A stretch of DNA of 54,525 nucleotides from the NCBI GenBank assembly GCA_023423695.1, contig JAFAFA010000103.1, positions 1 to 54,525 on the forward strand, in the 5' to 3' direction. Made by a program: the position numbers and the translations under genes. The stretch is from Pseudomonadota bacterium. GTDB taxonomy: Bacteria; Pseudomonadota; Alphaproteobacteria; Azospirillales; Azospirillaceae. The stretch's first letter is position 1. The number at the start of each line of letters is the position of its first letter. Below the pieces are notes generated by a model. That model worked only from the letters and a program-made list of their open reading frames with translations, ran no database searches and was not told where the DNA came from. This document shows, in pieces, positions 27,829-34,719 of this stretch.

Positions 27829-28913
27829 TGGCCCTCCCGATCACTCCTTCGGTTGCATCCGGCCGCCGCCGCATCGGCGTGATCGGCCTCGGCATGGCCT
27901 CGGCCCCCCATGCGCAGAGCCTGATCGACCTTCGCGACCGGGTGGAGGTGGCGGGCTGCTTCAGCCCGTCGGCCGCGCGCCGCGCCGCCTTCGCCGCCCG
28001 CCACGGCCTGCCGGTGGTCGACCGGATGGAGGCGCTGCTGGAGGATCCGACGCTGTCGGCCGTCCTGCTGCTGACCCCGCCCGACAGCCATGCCGAACTG
28101 GTCGCCCGCTGTGCCGCCGCCGGCAAGCATGTGCTGCTGGAAAAGCCGCTGGACGCCACGCCGGAGGGCGCGCGCGCCGTGGTCTCGGCGATGGAAGCGG
28201 CAGGGCTGACGCTGGGCGTCGTGCTGCAGCACCGGTTCCGCGCTTCGGTGGAGCGGCTGGCCGCGCTGATGCGCGACGGCATGCTGGGCCGGCCGCTGTC
28301 GGCGGCGGTGTCGGTGCGCTGGTGGCGCGACGCCGCCTATTACGACCAGCCCGGCCGCGGCATGAAGGCGCGCGACGGCGGCGGGGTGCTGCTGACCCAG
28401 GCGATCCACACGCTGGACGCCTTCGTCGGCCTGCTCGGCCTGCCGGAGCGGGTCACCGGCTTCGCCGCCACCAGCGTTCTGCGCAGCCCGGCCACGGGCA
28501 TGGGTAAAGGCATGGATACGGAGGACGTGGTCGCCGCCGCCCTCCGCTACGGCAACGGGATGCTGGCCACCATCGACGCCACCACCGCCGCCTATCCCGG
28601 TTATCCGGAGCGGATCGAGATCGCCGGTACCGGCGGGTCGGCCGTGCTGTCCGGCGACCGGCTGGAGGTGCAGCCGGTCGGCGGCGAGCGCATCCTCGCC
28701 GGCGAGGACGGTGCCACGCTGGGCGGCGGCGCCGACCCGATGGCCTTCTCGCACCAGCATCACCGGGCCGTGCTGTCCGATTTCCTCGACGCGCTCGACG
28801 AAGGGCGCCGGCCGCGGGTGGACGGGCGGGAGGCGCTGAAGGTGCACCGCCTGATCGACGCGATCCTGGACGCCGCCACCGGCGGCACAACCGTGGAGGT
28901 GGCTGGACCCTGA
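27828..28913 (+). CDS. Gfo/Idh/MocA-family oxidoreductase
   Basis: The 361-residue NAD(P)-dependent dehydrogenase shows the Rossmann motif RIGVIGLGMASAPHA, the family signature HVLLEKPLDATPEGA with the catalytic lysine, and the substrate-side segment GGGVLLTQAIHTLDAF with its histidine. Members oxidise hydroxyl groups of sugars, inositols and sugar acids. Its start overlaps the GntR gene's stop, so the two are translated together. Substrate unknown, presumably whatever the TRAP transporter brings in. Confidence 0.9.
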   Translation: MALPITPSVASGRRRIGVIGLGMASAPHAQSLIDLRDRVEVAGCFSPSAARRAAFAARHGLPVVDRMEALLEDPTLSAVLLLTPPDSHAELVARCAAAGKHVLLEKPLDATPEGARAVVSAMEAAGLTLGVVLQHRFRASVERLAALMRDGMLGRPLSAAVSVRWWRDAAYYDQPGRGMKARDGGGVLLTQAIHTLDAFVGLLGLPERVTGFAATSVLRSPATGMGKGMDTEDVVAAALRYGNGMLATIDATTAAYPGYPERIEIAGTGGSAVLSGDRLEVQPVGGERILAGEDGATLGGGADPMAFSHQHHRAVLSDFLDALDEGRRPRVDGREALKVHRLIDAILDAATGGTTVEVAGP

Positions 28914-29180
28914 CCCCGCAACCCGAACTCCATCCGCCGGACCGCGCGGTGTGCGGCCTTGCGGATGCCACCACTTTGGCGTAAAGCGCCAGCACCAGGC
29001 CGGGCCCCTCTGGCAACCTCACCGGTTGCGATGTCGGACTGGGAACACAAAGGAGCGGCTCGCGCCCCGTGCCCCCGACCGACGCCTTCCGTCGATGCTT
29101 CGGCATGACCCGGCCGGTCCGAGCAGCCCTCGCGCGGTCTCTCCGCCCACATTTTTCGTGATGCGAGGACATCCGCTCAA
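28914..29180. other. Non-coding region before the terC gene
   Basis: About 267 bases without a credible gene. I looked for the manganese-sensing yybP-ykoY element often found before TerC-type genes and did not find its conserved GGGGAGTAG core. Several short stem-forming stretches are present but none stands out. Confidence 0.4.
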
Positions 29181-29822
29181 ATGACGGAGCTATTCACAAC
29201 TGAGGCGCTTCTCGCGCTGCTTCAGGTCATCATGATCGACCTGGTGCTGGCCGGCGACAACGCCATCGTCATCGGTCTGGCCGCCGCCGGACTGCCGCGG
29301 GAACAGCGCGGCAAGGCCATCCTGATCGGCATCCTGGCCGCCACCGTGCTGCGCATCGCCTTCGCGGCGGTCACCACCCAGCTTCTCCAGATCATCGGGC
29401 TTCTGCTGGCCGGCGGCGTGCTGCTGCTGTGGGTCTCCTGGAAGATGTGGCGCGAGCTGCGCCAGGCCCATGAGGAGGACCAGGCGGTCGAGGTGCTGGA
29501 GGACGACGGCGGAGCCGAGACGGCCGGCCCGCGCAAGACCCTGGCGCAGGCGGTCTGGCAGATCGTCGTCGCCGACGTGTCGATGTCGCTGGACAACGTC
29601 CTGGCGGTGGCCGGCGCCGCGCGCGAGCATCTGGGGGTGCTGGTCATCGGCCTGACCCTGTCGATCGCCCTGATGGGCCTTGCCGCCAGCGTCATCGCCC
29701 GCGTTCTGCAGAAGCACCGCTGGCTGGCCTATGTCGGCCTCGCCATCATCTTCTACGTCGCCCTGGACATGATCTACCGCGGCGCCATGGAGGTTTGGCC
29801 CCTGGTGAATGGTCACGGCTGA
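29181..29822 (+). CDS. TerC-family integral membrane protein (YjbE type)
   Basis: The 213-residue protein has about seven predicted helices and the family's duplicated acidic motifs LVLAGDNAIVIGLAAAGLP and VVADVSMSLDNVLAVAGA, with Asp residues thought to bind metal. A hydrophilic acidic loop (HEEDQAVEVLEDDGGAE) separates the halves. TerC proteins are implicated in metal homeostasis, mainly manganese export or metalation of exported proteins. No strong ribosome site is seen before ATG 29181. It sits between the GntR and TRAP blocks and is probably unrelated to them. Confidence 0.88.
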   Translation: MTELFTTEALLALLQVIMIDLVLAGDNAIVIGLAAAGLPREQRGKAILIGILAATVLRIAFAAVTTQLLQIIGLLLAGGVLLLWVSWKMWRELRQAHEEDQAVEVLEDDGGAETAGPRKTLAQAVWQIVVADVSMSLDNVLAVAGAAREHLGVLVIGLTLSIALMGLAASVIARVLQKHRWLAYVGLAIIFYVALDMIYRGAMEVWPLVNGHG

Positions 29823-29841
29823 ACGGCCACGGCTGAACGGC
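29814..29841 (+). repeat. 14-bp exact tandem duplication across the terC stop
   Basis: CACGGCTGAACGGC occurs twice head to tail; the terC stop codon TGA lies in the first copy. It is probably a slippage product with no function. Confidence 0.8.
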
Positions 29842-30369
29842 CGCGGGATGATCGGGCGCCGCGTTTGAGCGAATTGGGGGAAGGGCTGCGGCGAGAGCTG
29901 GGGCCGAATGTCGCACCCAACCCCCTGCGGCGATCCGTGTACTGGCTGAAACCCGCGTCTGCAGCCACTTTGTCTCTCTCCCCGCCAATCTGATTCAGAT
30001 TAAAGTCCAAAACGGTTGTTGCTGGACGGAACTTTCAGACTTGCACGCAGAGTGATATACTAATATCCTAAGTGACGTGAACAGGGCGCCGCCGGGGGGC
30101 GGCACCGTTGCTAGGCGGAGCGGAATGAGGATGGGGGCAAGGGCAGGGCCTGTGTCGGCCATGCGCAATTTCCGACCGCGCGTGGCGCGGTCGCAGCGCT
30201 GCGAAAGCCGAATTCCGCGACCGGGCCCGATCCACGCTCCGCCTGCCACCGACCCACGATTCATCCAGTCACACACAGGCGGCCCACCGGCCACCGGGTA
30301 ATCCAAAGACACCAGAACAAGAGAGGCCGGCCCGTTCAGGCTCCGGCCCCGCTCACAGGAGGAGAACCT
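29823..30369. promoter_or_regulatory. Long leader and promoter region of the TRAP operon
   Basis: These 547 bases hold the control region of the TRAP genes. A plausible promoter is TTTCAG (30033-30038), 17-base spacer, TATACT (30056-30061), whose -10 element is covered by operator site 2. Transcription from it would give a leader of about 300 bases. Only short dyads are seen in that leader, and an AGGAGG ribosome site precedes dctP. Confidence 0.5.
30054..30067. promoter_or_regulatory. Putative GntR-type operator, site 2 (before the TRAP operon)
   Basis: GATATACTAATATC is an imperfect palindrome (GATAT and ATATC arms) lying on a likely -10 element, the expected position for repression. It shares the 10-base core ATACTAATAT, in inverse orientation, with the site before the gntR gene. 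Confidence 0.68.
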
Positions 30370-31374
30370 ATGAAGTTTGCTCTGACTTCGGTCCGCACCG
30401 CGCTGCTGGCCGCCTGTGCCGTCTGCAGCATGATGGCCGCGCCGATGCTGTCGGCTCCGGCCGCCGCGCGCGACTTCCGGTCCGCCGACATCCACCCGAC
30501 CGACTACCCGACCGTCGAGGCGGCGCGCTATGTCGGCAAGCTGCTGGCGGAACGCACCAACGGCCGTCTCGGCATCAAGGTGTTCCCGAACGGCGCTCTC
30601 GGCAACGAAAAGGACACCATCGAGCAGCTGAAGATCGGCGCGCTCGAGATGATGCGCATCAACGTGGCGCCGCTGAACAACGTGGTGCCGGAGACGATGG
30701 TCACCGCGCTGCCCTTCATCTTCCGCGACACCGGCCACATGCGCCGCGTCCTGGACGGTGCGATCGGCGATGAAATCCTGGCGGCGATGGAAAGCCAGGG
30801 CATGGTCGGCCTCGCCTTCTACGACAGCGGCTCGCGCAGCATGTATTCGGCCGCCAAGCCCTACAAGACGCTGGCCGACATGAAGGGCGCCAAGATCCGC
30901 GTCCAGCAGTCCGACCTGTTCGTCGCCATGATCCAGGCGCTGGGCGCCAACGCCACGCCGATGCCCTTCGGCGAGGTCTACACCGCGCTCAAGACCGGCA
31001 TCGTCGATGCGGCCGAGAACAACTACCCGTCCTACGAGTCCTCGCGCCACTTCGAAGCCGCCAAGTACTTCACGCTGACCGAACACGCGATGGCGCCGGA
31101 AGTGCTGGTCTTCTCCAAGGTCGCCTGGGACCGCCTGTCCAAGGACGACCAGGCTCTGATCCGCCAGGCCGCCAAGGAGTCGGTGCCCTACATGCGCAAG
31201 CTGTGGGAAGAGCGCGAGCAGAAGTCGAAGGACGTCGTCACCAAGGCCGGCGCCCAGATCGTCGAGGTCGCCAACAAGCAGGAATTCATTGATGCGATGA
31301 AGCCCGTCTACGACAAGTTCGCCAACACGCCGAAGCTCCAGAGCCTCGTGCAGCGCGTCCAGGAAACCAAGTAA
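30370..31374 (+). CDS. dctP: TRAP transporter substrate-binding protein (DctP family)
   Basis: The 334-residue periplasmic protein has a signal peptide ending near SAPAAARDF. DctP features include the carboxylate-binding arginine region MKGAKIRVQQSDLF and the TGIVDAAENNYPSYESSRHF segment, which in sugar-acid-binding relatives lines the pocket. It captures an organic acid and delivers it to DctQM. A perfect AGGAGG stands 8 bases before ATG 30370. Neighbouring GntR and Gfo/Idh genes suggest a sugar acid such as a uronate or aldonate as ligand (inference). Confidence 0.93.
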   Translation: MKFALTSVRTALLAACAVCSMMAAPMLSAPAAARDFRSADIHPTDYPTVEAARYVGKLLAERTNGRLGIKVFPNGALGNEKDTIEQLKIGALEMMRINVAPLNNVVPETMVTALPFIFRDTGHMRRVLDGAIGDEILAAMESQGMVGLAFYDSGSRSMYSAAKPYKTLADMKGAKIRVQQSDLFVAMIQALGANATPMPFGEVYTALKTGIVDAAENNYPSYESSRHFEAAKYFTLTEHAMAPEVLVFSKVAWDRLSKDDQALIRQAAKESVPYMRKLWEEREQKSKDVVTKAGAQIVEVANKQEFIDAMKPVYDKFANTPKLQSLVQRVQETK

Positions 31375-31439
31375 GCAAGGGGTGAGGCGCGGCGCCGTCC
31401 CCGGCGGGACGGTGCCCGCCACCCAAGGGGAGCCGCAGC

Positions 31440-31979
31440 ATGGATATCGAGCTGCAAGCAATGGATGTCAGCCCGCCGCATTCCGCCGGCTGGCTGACCC
31501 GGATGAACGCGGCGCTGGCCAAGGCCGGCATGTATGTCGCCATCATCGGTCTGATGGCGATCGTCGGGGTCGTCTTTTATCAGGTGTTCGGCCGCTACGT
31601 GCTGAACAACTCGCCGACATGGGCGGAAAGCCTGGCCATCGTGCTGGTGCTGTACGTCACCCTGATCGGTGCCGCCGTCGGCGTCCGCGACGCCGGTCAC
31701 ATCGGGCTCGAATCCCTCTTGGTGATGCTGTCTGACAGTGCGCGGCGCAAGATGGACATCTTCATCTACGCGCTGGTCGGGATCTTCGGCGGCTGCATGG
31801 CCTACAACGGCTGGGTTCTCGGCAGTTCGGTCATGTCCTACACGATCCCGAACCTTCACATCTCCGAAGCCGTACGCTACGTGCCGCTGGTGCTGTCGGG
31901 TGTGCTGATCGTCCTGTTCTCCATCGAGCATATCGTCGCCATCCTGCGCGGCGAGGAGGTAAAGCCGTCATGGAACTGA
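31440..31979 (+). CDS. dctQ: TRAP transporter small permease (DctQ family)
   Basis: The 179-residue inner-membrane protein has four predicted helices with DctQ signatures: VVFYQVFGRYVLNNSPTWAE after helix 1 and HIGLESLLVMLSDSARRKMD between helices 2 and 3. The first about 25 residues are hydrophilic. GGGGAG precedes the ATG. It overlaps dctM by ten bases, so the pair is translationally coupled and should form the QM membrane complex. Confidence 0.93.
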   Translation: MDIELQAMDVSPPHSAGWLTRMNAALAKAGMYVAIIGLMAIVGVVFYQVFGRYVLNNSPTWAESLAIVLVLYVTLIGAAVGVRDAGHIGLESLLVMLSDSARRKMDIFIYALVGIFGGCMAYNGWVLGSSVMSYTIPNLHISEAVRYVPLVLSGVLIVLFSIEHIVAILRGEEVKPSWN

Positions 31980-33253
31980 TGATCCTCAGCATCACCTTCT
32001 TCGGCTTCCTCATCCTCGGCATTCCGGTCGCCTTCGCCATCGGCCTGTCGGCGCTCTGCACCATCCTCTATGAAGGCCTGCCCGTCGCGGTGGTCTTCCA
32101 GCAGATGATGTCGGGGATGAACGTCTTCTCGTTCCTGGCCATTCCCTTCTTCGTCTTCTCGGGCGAGCTGATGCTGCACGGCGGCGTCGCCGACAAGATC
32201 GTCGGCGCGGCGAAGAGCATGGTCGGCCACATCCGCGGCGGGCTGGGCATGTCCAACGTGGTGGCCTGCACCCTGTTCGGCGGCGTCGCCGGCTCCCCCG
32301 TCGCCGACGTGTCAGCCATGGGCGCCGTGATGATCCCGATGATGAAGCGGGAGGGCTACCACGCCGACTACGCGGTCAACGTCACCACCCACGCTGCGCT
32401 TGTCGGCGCGCTGATGCCGACCAGCCACAACATGATCATCTACGCGCTGGCCGCCGGCGGAAAGGCGTCCATCGGATCGCTGATCGCCGCGGGCCTGATG
32501 CCGGCGCTGCTGCTGATGGTCTGCAACCTGGGCGCCGCCTATTACGTCGCGGTCCGCCGCGGCTACCCGAAGGGGACCTTCCCCGGCTGGGACATCCTGC
32601 TGCACAGCTTCGCCGCCGCCCTGCCGGGCATGCTGATCGTCGTCATCATCCTGGCCGGCATCACCAGCGGCGTGTTCACCGCGACCGAATCGGCTTCCGT
32701 GGCCGTGATCTACGCGCTGCTGCTGACCACGCTGGTCTACCGCACGCTGACGCTGGAGAAGTTCCTGGCCGCCGCCGCCAAGACGGTGAAGACCACCGGC
32801 GTGGTGCTGCTGCTGATCGGCGTGTCGACGATGTTCCAGTACCTCATGGGGCTCTACGAGGTGGCGGACATGACCGGCGAACTGCTGGCCGGCATCTCGA
32901 CCAACCCGATCGTCATCTTCCTGCTGATCAACATCATCCTGTTCCTGCTGGGCACCTTCATGGACATGGCCAGCACGATCCTGATCTGCACGCCGATCTT
33001 CCTGCCGATCGCCATGGCCTACGGCATGGACCCGGTGCAGTTCGGCATCGTGATGCTGATCAACTGCGCGCTCGGCCTGAACACCCCGCCGGTCGGCACC
33101 ACCCAGTTCATCGGCTGCGCCATCGGCGGCGTGTCGGTGGGCGAGGTGATGCGCTCCATCACGCCCTTCTACGGGGCGCTGTTCGTGGCGCTGCTGCTGG
33201 TCACTTATGTTCCGGGCTTCTCGCTGTGGCTGCCGCGTCTGCTGATGAACTGA
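31970..33253 (+). CDS. dctM: TRAP transporter large permease (DctM family)
   Basis: The 427-residue protein has about 12 predicted helices and DctM landmarks: IPFFVFSGELMLHGGVADKI, GVAGSPVADVSAMGAVMIP, PTSHNMIIYALA, and the C-terminal GLNTPPVGTTQFIGCAIGG. It is the sodium-coupled transport subunit. The GAGG in the dctQ end serves as its ribosome site. A strong intrinsic terminator follows 42 bases after the stop, closing the operon. Confidence 0.95.
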   Translation: MELMILSITFFGFLILGIPVAFAIGLSALCTILYEGLPVAVVFQQMMSGMNVFSFLAIPFFVFSGELMLHGGVADKIVGAAKSMVGHIRGGLGMSNVVACTLFGGVAGSPVADVSAMGAVMIPMMKREGYHADYAVNVTTHAALVGALMPTSHNMIIYALAAGGKASIGSLIAAGLMPALLLMVCNLGAAYYVAVRRGYPKGTFPGWDILLHSFAAALPGMLIVVIILAGITSGVFTATESASVAVIYALLLTTLVYRTLTLEKFLAAAAKTVKTTGVVLLLIGVSTMFQYLMGLYEVADMTGELLAGISTNPIVIFLLINIILFLLGTFMDMASTILICTPIFLPIAMAYGMDPVQFGIVMLINCALGLNTPPVGTTQFIGCAIGGVSVGEVMRSITPFYGALFVALLLVTYVPGFSLWLPRLLMN

Positions 33254-33295
33254 ACCGGGGGTCCCGGCTCTCCTGAACGATTTCTCTCCTGGACT

Positions 33296-33329
33296 GGGCC
33301 ATCGGCTTCTCGCCGATGGCCCTTTTTTT
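33296..33329 (+). terminator. Intrinsic terminator of the TRAP operon
   Basis: Perfect 11-base arms GGGCCATCGGC (33296-33306) and GCCGATGGCCC (33312-33322), a 5-base loop and seven T residues. Confidence 0.95.
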
Positions 33330-33354
33330 ATGTGCCGGTTTCCGGCCGCCAGCG

Positions 33355-34356
33355 TCAGGCGGACAGGTCCAGAACCACCCGGCCGCGGATTTGGCCGGCC
33401 AGGATGCGCCCGCCCAGCGCCGGCAGGTCGGCGAAGGGATGGACCTCGTACATCGAGGACAGATGCCCGGGGTCGAGGTCGCGGGCCAGCCTTGCCCAGG
33501 CGGACGCACGGCGGTCGGCCGGAGCCATCACCGAATCGATGCCGATCAGCGTCACGCTGCGCAGGATGTGCGGGAGCACCGTGCCGGGCAGGTCGGACGA
33601 GCCGGCCAATCCGCAGGCGGCGATGGCCCCGCCCCACACCGTCTGCGCCAGGGCGTTGACCAGCGTCTGGCCGCCCACCGAATCGACGCCGCCGGCCCAG
33701 CGCTCCTTCTGCAGGGGCGCTCCCTTTTCCAGCAGGGTGGCGCGGTCGATGAAGCCGCTGGCGCCCAGGCCGCGCAGATACTCGTGCGTTTCCGGCCGCC
33801 CGGTGGAGGCGGTGACGGCATAGCCGCGCTTGGCCAGCAGGGCGACCGCCACCGACCCGACGCCGCCGGCGGCACCGGTGACCAGCACCTCCCGGCCGCC
33901 GGGCTGGATCGCGCCCCAGCGCTCCAGCGCGTCGACGCACAGCGCCGCCGTGTAGCCGGCGGTGCCGATCCCCATCGCCTGTTCGGGCGTGAAGGCGTCG
34001 GGCAGGCGGGTCAGCCACTCCGGCTTCACCCGCTGGTAGCGGCTGTAGCCGCCCCATTGCGTCTCCGACAGGCCCCAGCCGTTGACCACCACCCGGTCGC
34101 CGGCCTTCCAGTCGGGCGAGCGCGACTCGACCACCGTGCCGGCGAGATCGATCCCCGCCACCATCGGCAGCTTGCGGGCGATCTTCGCCTTTCCGGTGAC
34201 GGCGAGCCCGTCCTTGTAGTTGACGGTGGAATGGGAGACCTCGACCAGCACCTCGTGGTCCGGCAGATCGGACGGCGAAAGCGTGGTGAAGGAGCCCTTG
34301 GGCTTGCCGTTGTCGTCGGCGATGACGAAGGCGGTGAAGGAATCGGGAAGGGACAT
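33355..34356 (-). CDS. acuI: Acrylyl-CoA reductase-like MDR oxidoreductase (AcuI/YhdH)
   Basis: The 333-residue medium-chain dehydrogenase lacks structural zinc ligands and shows the YhdH/AcuI subfamily sequence: VSHSTVNYKDGLAVTGKAKI, MVAGIDLAGTV, the nucleotide site VLVTGAAGGVGSVAVALLA, and STGRPETHEYLRGLGAS. AcuI reduces acryloyl-CoA to propionyl-CoA with NADPH, protecting cells from acrylate. ATG 34356 was preferred because GGAG lies 8 bases upstream; GTG 34365 is too close to that site. It stands alone, convergent with the TRAP operon. Confidence 0.88.
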   Translation of the reverse strand: MSLPDSFTAFVIADDNGKPKGSFTTLSPSDLPDHEVLVEVSHSTVNYKDGLAVTGKAKIARKLPMVAGIDLAGTVVESRSPDWKAGDRVVVNGWGLSETQWGGYSRYQRVKPEWLTRLPDAFTPEQAMGIGTAGYTAALCVDALERWGAIQPGGREVLVTGAAGGVGSVAVALLAKRGYAVTASTGRPETHEYLRGLGASGFIDRATLLEKGAPLQKERWAGGVDSVGGQTLVNALAQTVWGGAIAACGLAGSSDLPGTVLPHILRSVTLIGIDSVMAPADRRASAWARLARDLDPGHLSSMYEVHPFADLPALGGRILAGQIRGRVVLDLSA

Positions 34357-34719
34357 CGGGCGCACTCCGTTGCGCTGCAGGTCTGCTTGAGACGATGCGC
34401 CGCATTCCGATATAGGTCAAACAAATTGCCATCAGCCCTTCGGTGCGTTGAAACCCTCCGAATTGGAGGTGGTCAAGCCCGCATCTACCCCGCCTTGATA
34501 AACGAGTGGCAAGACGGCGCCACGGAGCGGAGTAGCCGGACGGCGTCGAAATCGATTGGGATCGCACTCTTTCGTCGTTCCGGAGAAATCAGCTCGTCCG
34601 GCCGGGCACTATGCTTCCCAAGGAATGATCGGCTTATTGGGCGTTGTGGCCTGGGCAGGATCCCGTACATCACGGTACGCGCAAAACGATTTCCAACAAC
34701 TCCCCAGAAAGGGGTTTTC
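34357..34719. other. Non-coding region between acuI and the RTX protein gene
   Basis: The 363 bases hold divergent promoters. Base composition falls in GC near 34380-34470 (next to acuI) and again just before the RTX gene. I see no repeat, terminator or recognisable operator apart from a short dyad CGTACATCACGGTACG about 34665-34680. Confidence 0.45.

Noticed and set aside
28914..29180. Manganese riboswitch (yybP-ykoY) before the terC-like gene
   Set aside because: The conserved loop sequences are not present; only a superficial similarity (CTGGCAACCTCACC) was seen.
29814..29841. 14-bp tandem repeat as an attachment site
   Set aside because: It is head-to-tail with no spacer, no integrase or mobile genes are nearby, and it is best explained by slippage.
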